The notes beneath the pieces are model-generated. The model had not been told where the DNA came from and searched no databases. It saw only the letters and a program-made list of their open reading frames with translations. Of a stretch of 5,643 nt of DNA, positions 1-5,557 are shown one piece after another. The DNA is taken from assembly GCA_025462985.1 (NCBI GenBank), contig JAOAPP010000254.1, positions 1 to 5,643 on the forward strand, read 5' to 3'. Position 1 is the first letter of the stretch. Every line of letters begins with the position of its first letter. Both the position numbers and the translations under genes were made by a program. The DNA comes from Bryobacterales bacterium. Its GTDB lineage: Bacteria; Acidobacteriota; Terriglobia; Bryobacterales; Bryobacteraceae.

Positions 1-1355
1 CGTCCATTCCTGCAACGCTGGCGAATTTCCTGATCCCAATTATGATTGGGGCGAAGGACTTGGCGTTTCCTCGGATTAACCTTCTCAGCTGGTACATCTA
101 CGTCCTGGGCGCCATCTTCACTCTCTACGCGATAGTGCGAGGCGGTGTGGATACCGGGTGGACATTCTACGCGCCGTACAGCAGCACTTACTCAAACTCT
201 TACGTCCTTGCAGCCGCCTTTGGCGTCTTCATCGCCGGCTTCTCCTCAATCCTTACCGGGTTGAATTTCATCGTCACGGTGCACAAAATGCGCGCGCCCG
301 GAATGACATGGGGCCGTCTTCCTCTCTTCGTTTGGGCAAATTACGCCACGGGACTGATTCAGGTTCTGGGCACGCCGGTGCTTGCGATCACGCTGCTCCT
401 CCTCGCTTTTGAGCGAATGGCACGCGTCGGAATCTTCGATCCCAACATCGGCGGTGATCCCATCCTCTTCCAGCATCTTTTCTGGTTCTATTCGCATCCG
501 GCCGTATACATCATGATTCTTCCCGGTATGGGCGTCATCAGTGAGATCGTCTCCTGCTTTTCGAGAAAGCGCATTTTTGGCTACAACTTCATCGCATTCT
601 CGAGCATGGCCATCGCCGTCTTGAGCTTTGTCGTTTGGGGTCACCACATGTTTCTGACGGGCGAAAGCATGTACTCTAGCGTGGCTTTTTCGCTTCTGAG
701 CATGATGGTCGCTGTGCCTTCAGCGATCAAAGTCTTCAACTGGACCGCGACCATGTACAAGGGATCGGTGTCCTTCGATACGCCGATGCTTTACGCCTTC
801 GGCTTTATCGGTCTGTTCACGATTGGCGGGTTAACCGGGCTCTTCCTCGCAACCCTGGCCACCGACATTGCGACACACGGAACCTACTTCGTGGTAGCCC
901 ACTTTCATTACGTGATGGTTGGCGGGATGGTGATGGCCTTTATGGGCGGACTCCACTTCTGGTGGCCGAAAATGACAGGCCGCATGTACTCGGAAGGCTG
1001 GTCGAAGTTCTCTGCCCTGCTCGTCTTTATCGGGTTCAATCTCACATTCTTCCCGCAGTTCATCCTTGGTTATCTTGGGATGCCGAGACGCTATCACAAC
1101 TATCCGCCTGAGTTCCAGGTCCTGAATGTTCTTTCAACTGCAGGCGCTTCCGTGCTTGGTGTCGGTTATATCGTCCCGATGATCTACTTCACTTACTCAC
1201 TAAAGTACGGCGCCAAAGCGGGGAACAATCCTTGGGGTGCAACCGGCCTGGAATGGCAGATTCAATCTCCGCCCACCACATTCAACTTTGACGACACCCC
1301 GGTGGTGACGGAAGAAGCTTACGACTACGGTCGTGTGGAGGAAATCGTTGGCTGA
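1..1355 (+). CDS. ctaD: Cytochrome c oxidase subunit I, A2-type (5' partial)
   Basis: Catalytic subunit of a haem-copper terminal oxidase in the cytoplasmic membrane; it reduces O2 to water and pumps protons. The reading frame is already open at base 3 ([19 protein letters not shown]) and matches the family without a break, so the ATG at 42 is an internal Met and the true start lies outside the window. About 450 codons are visible; helices I and most of II, with one low-spin haem ligand, are missing. Visible signatures: D-channel entry Asp (57-59) and Asn residues (24-26, 78-80); CuB His and cross-linked Tyr in YSHPAVY (His 495-497, Tyr 507-509); the CuB His pair in WGHHMF (642-647); K-channel Lys (729-731); haem a3 and haem a His in VAHFHY (900-902, 906-908). 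The usual helix-VI Glu is Ala (501-503), preceded by Tyr-Ser, as in A2-type oxidases. The 3' end overlaps the subunit III gene by 8 nt. Confidence 0.97.
   Translation, partial: SIPATLANFLIPIMIGAKDLAFPRINLLSWYIYVLGAIFTLYAIVRGGVDTGWTFYAPYSSTYSNSYVLAAAFGVFIAGFSSILTGLNFIVTVHKMRAPGMTWGRLPLFVWANYATGLIQVLGTPVLAITLLLLAFERMARVGIFDPNIGGDPILFQHLFWFYSHPAVYIMILPGMGVISEIVSCFSRKRIFGYNFIAFSSMAIAVLSFVVWGHHMFLTGESMYSSVAFSLLSMMVAVPSAIKVFNWTATMYKGSVSFDTPMLYAFGFIGLFTIGGLTGLFLATLATDIATHGTYFVVAHFHYVMVGGMVMAFMGGLHFWWPKMTGRMYSEGWSKFSALLVFIGFNLTFFPQFILGYLGMPRRYHNYPPEFQVLNVLSTAGASVLGVGYIVPMIYFTYSLKYGAKAGNNPWGATGLEWQIQSPPTTFNFDDTPVVTEEAYDYGRVEEIVG
1337..1341 (+). promoter_or_regulatory. Shine-Dalgarno site for subunit III, inside ctaD
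   Basis: GGAGG lies within the last codons of subunit I, six bases before a TTG at 1348. This spacing decides the start of subunit III in favour of TTG 1348. The in-frame GTG at 1333 precedes the site and would place the ribosome-binding site inside its own gene. Confidence 0.75.
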
Positions 1356-2046
1356 CATAAGCATTCCGGTAGAGCACACCGCCGAAACTACCGCTACAGC
1401 AATTCATCTCCGGCATCATTTCGCGACCGCAGAGCAGCAGTTGGACGCCGCCACTCTCGGGATGTGGACGTTTCTCATCACCGAAGTCCTGTTCTTTGGG
1501 GGCATGTTCACTGCCTACGCAATTTATCGCAGCGTCTACCACGACGCCTTTGCGAGCACGAGCCGCTATATGGACGTGATCCTTGGTGGAACTAACACGG
1601 CGGTGCTAATCTGCAGTAGCTTAAGCATGGCGATGGCGGTTCGTTCGGCGCAGCTGAGCCGCCGCAAACCGCTACTCATCTCCCTTCTCCTCACCATTGC
1701 CTTTGGCACGGCGTTCCTTGTTATAAAGGCCTTCGAATACCACAACAAGTGGGTGGAAGGACTGGTGCCCGGCCTGCACTTCGACCTCTCGCGCTATGAA
1801 GTGCCGCAATACGCGCACGAAGCGCAGATCTTGTTCTTTTTGTACTTCGCCATGACCGGGATGCATGCGCTGCACATGGTGATTGGCTTCGGACTCCTTA
1901 CTTATTTGTTGGTGCAGGCCTATAGAAACGTCTACAGTGCCGCGTATTACACGCCAGTCGAGATGATTGGTCTGTACTGGCACTTTGTCGACGTCGTCTG
2001 GATTTTCCTCTTCCCCCTTCTCTATCTAATTGGACACCGCCAATGA
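1348..2046 (+). CDS. ctaE: Cytochrome c oxidase subunit III
   Basis: Integral membrane subunit that flanks subunit I and stabilises the oxidase; it carries no redox metal. From TTG 1348 the product is 232 residues and begins [10 protein letters not shown]. The first membrane helix, near residues 32-57, has the family pattern [18 protein letters not shown]. Further helices follow near residues 70-90 and 105-127, then one containing [17 protein letters not shown]. The C-terminus [20 protein letters not shown] is typical. The short five-helix form, lacking the two N-terminal helices of the mitochondrial protein, is usual in bacterial caa3-like operons. The start overlaps the subunit I stop by 8 nt and the stop overlaps subunit IV by 4 nt, so all three genes are likely translationally coupled. 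A longer product from GTG 1333 would add only five residues and is less likely, given GGAGG at 1337-1341. Confidence 0.95.
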   Translation: MADISIPVEHTAETTATAIHLRHHFATAEQQLDAATLGMWTFLITEVLFFGGMFTAYAIYRSVYHDAFASTSRYMDVILGGTNTAVLICSSLSMAMAVRSAQLSRRKPLLISLLLTIAFGTAFLVIKAFEYHNKWVEGLVPGLHFDLSRYEVPQYAHEAQILFFLYFAMTGMHALHMVIGFGLLTYLLVQAYRNVYSAAYYTPVEMIGLYWHFVDVVWIFLFPLLYLIGHRQ

Positions 2047-2378
2047 CCTCCGCACACATTCCAACAGTCAAGTCACTTGTCAGCGTTTGGGCTGCGCTGG
2101 TCGTCCTTACTTGGACGACGGTGGGAGTCTCCTATCTCGAACTCGGCGAATTGAACGTCATCGTGGCCCTCGCGATCGCCGTATTCAAAGCGTCCCTGGT
2201 TGCGTGGATCTTCATGGGCGTGCGCTACAGCACGCAAATGACAAGGCTGTTCGTGGTCGCCGGCCTCGTCTGGCTATCCATCATGATCCTCATCACCGGG
2301 GGCGACTATTTGACCCGAGGCTGGGACTATCAACCGCAGCCATGGGGCAACGTGAAGCCGATGGCTGCGAATCGCTAA
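2043..2378 (+). CDS. ctaF: Cytochrome c oxidase subunit IV (prokaryotic COX4-like)
   Basis: Small membrane protein of 111 residues at the end of the oxidase operon; in related operons it associates with subunits I and III and helps assembly or stability. The sequence shows a short polar N-terminus and three hydrophobic segments at about residues 11-31, 36-57 and 67-87, then a polar tail ([18 protein letters not shown]). This fits the prokaryotic subunit IV family (COX4_pro). The start ATG is in an ATGA overlap with the subunit III stop, so no strong Shine-Dalgarno site is needed; only a weak TTGGA is visible before it. The family assignment rests on size, three-helix layout and operon position more than on catalytic residues, because the family has none. 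Confidence 0.88.
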   Translation: MTSAHIPTVKSLVSVWAALVVLTWTTVGVSYLELGELNVIVALAIAVFKASLVAWIFMGVRYSTQMTRLFVVAGLVWLSIMILITGGDYLTRGWDYQPQPWGNVKPMAANR

Positions 2379-2411
2379 GAAACGCCTCGCCTTGTGCGTT
2401 GTCCAAAGGAC

Positions 2412-2416
2412 GAGGA
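2412..2416 (+). promoter_or_regulatory. Shine-Dalgarno site for the DUF892-like gene
   Basis: GAGGA stands seven bases before ATG 2424, which supports that start over the in-frame GTG at 2394, whose supposed N-terminus (MRCPKDEDTI) would be encoded by the leader. A small hairpin GTCC-AAA-GGAC (2401-2411) sits just upstream of it. Confidence 0.65.
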
Positions 2417-2423
2417 CACAATC

Positions 2424-2954
2424 ATGGCAGAAGCAAGCACTGACGTTATCAATCGCTATCTCGAAGACGCCATCGCCGCTGAGAAAAGCTTCGAAACGCA
2501 GCTACAAGGATTCTCAAAGGAAGGCGACAATGAAGCCGTCAAAGCCGCCTTTCATCAACATGCACTTGAAACCCGCCGCCAGTATGAGCGTCTGACGGCA
2601 CGGCTCGAATCGCTGGGAGGGAGTACGTCGACAGCGAAAAGTATCCTGGCCCATCTGTTCAATCTGTCGCCGAGAACTGCACAAATCGGGCACGACAAGG
2701 AAGAACGAACCACTCAGAACCTCATCATGGCATTTGCGGTTGAGAACAGCGAACTTGCCATGTATCAAGCGCTGATCTCAGTCGCCGAGGCGGCCGGCGA
2801 CACCGAAACCGCTGCGTTGGCCCGGGAAATACAGACGGAAGAGAAAAGGACGGCCGATAAGGTCTGGAGTCTGCTCACTCCTGCATCGCTCGAAGCATTT
2901 CATCGTGTTGCGATTCAGCCCGCAGCCACAAATCCCCGCACTGCCGCCCTCTAA
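2424..2954 (+). CDS. Ferritin-like four-helix protein (DUF892/YciF-like)
   Basis: Predicted soluble cytoplasmic protein of 176 residues with no signal peptide. It is nearly all helical and resembles the DUF892/YciF ferritin-like family, whose members bind a diiron centre but whose reaction is not settled. Candidate metal ligands sit in the expected places: Glu20 in helix 1 (EDAIAAEKSFE), His46/Glu49 in helix 2 (FHQHALETRRQYERL), Glu107/Glu110 in helix 3 (AVENSELAMYQAL) and Glu135/Glu139 in helix 4 (REIQTEEKRTADKVW). The chosen ATG has GAGGA seven bases upstream. The gene follows the oxidase subunit IV gene by 45 nt with no obvious terminator, so co-transcription with the oxidase operon is likely. 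Its TAA directly abuts the stop of the convergent minus-strand gene. The ferritin-like fold is a good call; exact subfamily and substrate are uncertain. Confidence 0.8.
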   Translation: MAEASTDVINRYLEDAIAAEKSFETQLQGFSKEGDNEAVKAAFHQHALETRRQYERLTARLESLGGSTSTAKSILAHLFNLSPRTAQIGHDKEERTTQNLIMAFAVENSELAMYQALISVAEAAGDTETAALAREIQTEEKRTADKVWSLLTPASLEAFHRVAIQPAATNPRTAAL

Positions 2955-4088
2955 TTAACTAGTCCGCTTGCTATTAGCTTCATCCGCCTCTTCGGCCAAT
3001 TCAGCAAGAGCTTGAAAGAACTCTTTGGATTGGCCGATGAAGAGCCCATCGGCGGTAAGTGCCTGCGCCGCGCCTTTGGCTGCGCCGTTTGTCTCAGTCG
3101 GACGAATGATCGAGCATCGCGGAAAGCTGTGGCTTAGAAAGTGAGCCGGTTCCGGCATGATCAGGTTAGTCTGAAACAGCGGTCCACCGAACGGCGGTTC
3201 ATTCAAATTCGGAAAAACCAGGGCTGGGTTCTTCGGATCGGTTAATGGAACGGCATTCCCTGCCTTGTCATGCCAGGTCTGGAAATGCGCAGTTTCGGTA
3301 GGCCCGATACTCAGCAGGATTCGCAGCACCTCTCGTGAGCTTACCCGTTGCGCTAACGACGGGTAAAGGCTAGTTCCGCCTTGTTCGATAAACGCGAAGT
3401 GAAACCCGGCCGTGTTGGCAATTGCCTGGATATGCTCGTCCGGGAAGAGGTCGTCATCATTGCGAGGAATGGCGGGAAAGCGGCCCATGGCGAGGCTCGG
3501 CACTGCGTTGGGAAACTTGGCGTCCGGATCGAGATCCGGATTCTGAGCTGAACGATACCGTGTCCACCAGGAAGTATCTACAGTCAACTGCATCAGGTTC
3601 GTGAGGCGGCCAACCTGTCGCGCCCCGGTTGCCTTGCTGCTAGGCAGAACCCGGAACGCATCCAGGTTGACCGGCGCCGCACCCTTCGACTCGAGATAAG
3701 CATTGAGGAATGCCGCATGAGAAATCTCGTCGTCAGTGTTGTCGTGAATGTATTGCGCCATATCGGCATCGAGCTTGGAAAGCGCATCGATATACCGGGC
3801 GCTGCCCCCAGTGATGCCCGGAACTTCATTGTCCTGAGTACCGCCGAGTTCGTTGTATTGGATCCACAGATCCGTTTCTATCAGTTCAGCTGCCGCCAGA
3901 AATCTCAAAATCGCCGCGTCGCCCTTGCTCAGTTCGCCGCCTCCCTCTTCCCCTTTCGCAAGCAGAGCGCTGGATCCTCCAACAAGCGCCGCTGCGGTCG
4001 CAGCCGTTCCCGCGGCAGACAAACTTCTGCGCAGAAATGTTCGCCTGTGTTCGCCGTCTACCGGGACATCCTGTCCATTGCGTTCCAT
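2955..4088 (-). CDS. Tat-exported ferritin-like protein (Ferritin_2 type)
   Basis: Exported 377-residue protein with a ferritin-like fold, of the group often labelled ferritin-like or desiccation-related; its biochemical role is not established. The N-terminus has a twin-arginine motif (RRTFLRR, residues 15-21), then an Ala-rich hydrophobic stretch (about 23-43), with likely cleavage after Ala44 (SALLA/KGEE). The four-helix bundle shows a diiron-type ligand set: Glu68 (and Glu71) in AAAELIETDLW, Glu121 and His124 in DEISHAAF, Glu235 in FAFIEQGG, and Glu265 and His268 in TETAHFQTWH. About 100 residues follow the bundle, Pro-rich (NLNEPPFGGP) and ending in a charged Ala/Glu helix. The start ATG has AAAGGA seven bases upstream. 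The gene lies 108 nt after the anti-sigma gene, same strand, so it may be a member or target of that regulator. Fold and export are well supported; function is not. Confidence 0.88.
   Translation of the reverse strand: MERNGQDVPVDGEHRRTFLRRSLSAAGTAATAAALVGGSSALLAKGEEGGGELSKGDAAILRFLAAAELIETDLWIQYNELGGTQDNEVPGITGGSARYIDALSKLDADMAQYIHDNTDDEISHAAFLNAYLESKGAAPVNLDAFRVLPSSKATGARQVGRLTNLMQLTVDTSWWTRYRSAQNPDLDPDAKFPNAVPSLAMGRFPAIPRNDDDLFPDEHIQAIANTAGFHFAFIEQGGTSLYPSLAQRVSSREVLRILLSIGPTETAHFQTWHDKAGNAVPLTDPKNPALVFPNLNEPPFGGPLFQTNLIMPEPAHFLSHSFPRCSIIRPTETNGAAKGAAQALTADGLFIGQSKEFFQALAELAEEADEANSKRTS
3033..3053. repeat. Perfect inverted repeat inside the Tat ferritin gene
   Basis: GCCGATG and CATCGGC form a perfect 7-bp stem with a 7-nt loop, about 80 nt past the point where the two convergent genes meet. 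There is no T-run on either side, so it is not a classical terminator. It could slow polymerase arriving from the plus strand, or be a chance result of the codons for ADGLFIG. Confidence 0.4.
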
Positions 4089-4095
4089 TTCATGT

Positions 4096-4101
4096 TCCTT
4101 T
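4096..4101 (-). promoter_or_regulatory. Shine-Dalgarno site for the Tat ferritin gene
   Basis: On the minus strand AAAGGA precedes ATG 4088 by seven bases. A second ATG at 4093 is out of frame and reaches a stop after 11 codons, so 4088 is the start. Confidence 0.7.
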
Positions 4102-4121
4102 CCGGCCTCCCCTTGAGAAAG

Positions 4122-4139
4122 CCTACATGGAACTGTAGG
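4122..4139. repeat. Inverted repeat CCTACA-N6-TGTAGG, possible operator or leader hairpin
   Basis: A perfect 6-bp inverted repeat with a 6-nt spacer (TGGAAC on plus) lies 34-51 nt upstream of the Tat ferritin start. In RNA it would be a leader hairpin just ahead of the ribosome-binding site; in DNA it has the symmetry of a dimeric regulator site. No known regulator consensus was recognised. Confidence 0.4.
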
Positions 4140-4186
4140 TCGTTATGGGCAGACTGTTGTTGCGCTTCTGTAAATACGCCGTAAAG

Positions 4187-4211
4187 GTTCCCCCCCTCAA
4201 CCGAGGGGAAC
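4187..4211 (-). terminator. Hairpin over the anti-sigma stop codon, possible terminator or attenuator
   Basis: In the minus-strand transcript GTTCCCCTC pairs with GAG, four of the seven following G residues, and AAC, closing on a GGTT tetraloop; three G residues bulge. The stem is GC-rich and includes the TGA stop (4197-4199). Only CCTTT follows, not a long U-run, so intrinsic termination would be partial at best. It may lower read-through into the Tat ferritin gene or stabilise the upstream mRNA end. Confidence 0.35.
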
Positions 4212-4925
4212 AATCAGGAAAGGCTTTGTCGTCGGAGCACTGGATCCACTTCGAGGCTCCACGCTGACGGCTACGGCCGCGTACTGTGACGCCGCAATTC
4301 TTGTCTGCGATGTGAGGACGAATTGGCCGCTGCTATTCGGCCGGAACAGGCCGGCAGGCGCCGGCTTGCCTTTGTCCGGGACAAGCCAAAGTTCAAACGT
4401 TCTGTCATTCGCGATTGGCGGCAGACTGGAACCGACGAACACGAATCCAGTGTCGCGATTCACAAAAAACCACCCATGAGCCGAGTCGCTCGAATCCCCG
4501 AAACGGACAGTTCTTGTCTGCTGCTCAGTCAGGATCTGGAGCGCTCCGCGCAACTGGTTCCGCTCATCGAGCGCACGTTCCAACTGCGATCCGCGATCGC
4601 GCGCCTGCTGAACGGACCATAACGAAAAGATCGCCAGACCAGCACAGGCAGCGGCGAGCAAAGAAAATCTAGCGATCCAGGAGCGTGGCGCGGAACTGTT
4701 CTCCGGCTGCACGCTGGCCATAACTCTGTTTCGGAGACTTGCCGGAGTCGAAACGGGCTCCGTCATCCAAGACAATCGACCCGTGAAGTTCACCGCATCC
4801 ACAATGTGTTCGAGGCAGTACTCGCAGCCCTGCGCCACGTGTTCGTCGATCTGCGTGGCGTCCTCATATTCAAGCACGCCGAGGCTGTACAGCTCATAGA
4901 GCTCATTCATTTCGGCATGCGTCAT
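4197..4925 (-). CDS. Membrane anti-sigma factor with RskA-type domain
   Basis: Predicted single-pass membrane protein of 242 residues that holds the adjacent ECF sigma factor inactive. In order: N-terminal anti-sigma domain with a zinc-finger-like His29-x4-Cys34-x2-Cys37 (EHVAQGCEYC); a linker; one membrane helix at about 86-105; a coiled-coil-like stretch (about 106-136); and a C-terminal extracytoplasmic domain typical of anti-sigma-K factor RskA. Its marks are SSLPPIANDRTFELWLVPDKG (about 166-186) and AVSVEPRSGSSAPTTKP (219-235). The usual zinc motif is His-x3-Cys-x2-Cys, so the spacing here is one residue longer. The start ATG 4925 overlaps the sigma stop as ATGA, the normal coupled arrangement; an upstream in-frame GTG (4982) would place 19 extra residues inside the sigma gene and is unlikely. 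Regulated proteolysis of the membrane protein is the usual release mechanism in the family. Confidence 0.92.
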   Translation of the reverse strand: MTHAEMNELYELYSLGVLEYEDATQIDEHVAQGCEYCLEHIVDAVNFTGRLSWMTEPVSTPASLRNRVMASVQPENSSAPRSWIARFSLLAAACAGLAIFSLWSVQQARDRGSQLERALDERNQLRGALQILTEQQTRTVRFGDSSDSAHGWFFVNRDTGFVFVGSSLPPIANDRTFELWLVPDKGKPAPAGLFRPNSSGQFVLTSQTRIAASQYAAVAVSVEPRSGSSAPTTKPFLIVPLG

Positions 4926-5488
4926 TGGACCGCCCCCATTTTCAAGACGGAGCGCAGCCGACCCAGGCCGGAGCGTACCCAACTCTTCACCGTACCTAAC
5001 GGCTCGTGCAATCTTTCGGCGATCTCAGACTGTGAACAGCCCTCAAAGTAAGCAAGCTCTAGAACCCGCTTCTCGTTCGCAGTCAGATTGGAGAACGCTG
5101 TGGATATGGAGCGTCTAGCGTCCAGCAGAGACTCGCTCTCCGAGCCGTGGCGCAAAAGCGCAGTCGGATCGACACTGTCTATTGAGCGCAAGCGCGTGTT
5201 GAAGCGAGCCTGCGCTGAACGAATGTAGTCGATCGCCATATTACGTGCGATTGCCGCAATCCAGACTCCCAATACACCTTTCTGGGGATCAAACTCCCGC
5301 CCTCGGTTCCAGACCCGAATAAAAAGTTCCTGGAGCAAGTCTTCAGAAACAGAGCGGTCCCGGGTGATGCGGAGAAACAGAGAAAAAGTGACTGAAGCGT
5401 ATCGATCGTACGCGGCAGCCAATCCCTCTGGATCTCGCTGCCTGATCGCCTGTATGAGCTCAGCGTCGTCCTTCTCAGCACTCTTCAT
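4922..5488 (-). CDS. ECF RNA polymerase sigma factor (SigK-like)
   Basis: A 188-residue group IV (extracytoplasmic function) sigma factor that directs RNA polymerase to stress promoters. Region 2 covers about residues 25-92, with core-binding SEDLLQELFIRVWNRG (48-63) and the -10 reading helix WIAAIARNMAIDYIRS (76-91). A linker follows, then region 4 at about 132-182, with the helix-turn-helix CSQSEIAERLHEPLGTVKSW (151-170) that reads the -35 element. Length and layout are normal, without the extra C-terminal domain of some ECF groups. It is translationally coupled (ATGA) to an RskA-type anti-sigma factor, which points to the SigK/RskA-type group. The start ATG 5488 has no clear Shine-Dalgarno site, so translation may depend on a very short leader or on coupling to the upstream partial gene. 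Targets are unknown; autoregulation and control of the Tat ferritin gene are reasonable guesses only. Confidence 0.94.
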   Translation of the reverse strand: MKSAEKDDAELIQAIRQRDPEGLAAAYDRYASVTFSLFLRITRDRSVSEDLLQELFIRVWNRGREFDPQKGVLGVWIAAIARNMAIDYIRSAQARFNTRLRSIDSVDPTALLRHGSESESLLDARRSISTAFSNLTANEKRVLELAYFEGCSQSEIAERLHEPLGTVKSWVRSGLGRLRSVLKMGAVQ

Positions 5489-5508
5489 CGTTACTGTCGT
5501 AGACGCTG

Positions 5509-5540
5509 TATACGACCAAATCCTTACGGCCTTAGGTTCA
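5509..5540 (-). promoter_or_regulatory. Possible ECF-type promoter of the sigma gene
   Basis: On the minus strand TGAACC (5540-5535) and CGTATA (5514-5509) resemble ECF -35 and -10 elements and would put transcription start 12-15 nt before ATG 5488. The spacer is 20 nt, longer than the 16-18 usual for ECF promoters, so this is weak support. Confidence 0.25.
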
Positions 5541-5557
5541 CGCCAGGGTTACGGCCT
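5524..5557. repeat. Direct repeat TTACGGCCT, two copies 25 bp apart
   Basis: The 9-mer TTACGGCCT occurs at 5524-5532 and 5549-5557 on the plus strand (AGGCCGTAA on minus), upstream of the sigma gene. The 25-bp period is not quite two or three helical turns. It may be a regulator site or chance within the 3' end of the partial upstream gene. Confidence 0.35.

Noticed and set aside
42..44. ATG as start of cytochrome oxidase subunit I
   Set aside because: The frame is open and family-like from base 3 onward, so this is an internal Met of a gene cut by the window edge.
501..503. Ala in place of the proton-shuttle Glu as an inactivating mutation of subunit I
   Set aside because: The adjacent Tyr-Ser and the intact metal ligands show a natural A2-type enzyme rather than a decayed A1 enzyme.
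246..647. 133-codon minus-strand frame opposite subunit I
   Set aside because: It lies fully antisense to conserved catalytic segments of subunit I; composition is that of a shadow frame.
2394..2396. GTG start for the DUF892-like gene
   Set aside because: The ten extra residues include codons that overlap the GAGGA Shine-Dalgarno site of ATG 2424, and they do not resemble the family's N-terminus.
2385..2415. CCTCG/CGAGG pairing with an inner GTCC-AAA-GGAC hairpin as a riboregulator of the DUF892-like gene
   Set aside because: The stems are only 4-5 bp and the outer one encloses a large loop; this is within chance expectation.
2030..2443. 137-codon plus-strand frame overlapping subunit IV
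   Set aside because: It is an Arg/His-rich out-of-frame reading of a membrane protein gene and shows no recognisable motif.
3717..4184. 155-codon plus-strand frame opposite the Tat ferritin gene
   Set aside because: It is antisense to a well-supported gene with ferritin motifs and a Tat signal, has no family resemblance, and has an atypical Arg/Ser/Cys-rich composition.
4160..4191. GGAACCTTT on the minus strand as an ECF -35 element for the Tat ferritin gene
   Set aside because: The motif is present, but no -10-like element lies 16-18 nt downstream; the nearest CGTATT is only 8 nt away and GTC is about 31 nt away.
4926..4982. Longer anti-sigma start at GTG 4982
   Set aside because: It would extend 61 nt into the sigma gene; ATG 4925 in an ATGA overlap fits the normal coupled arrangement and the family N-terminus.
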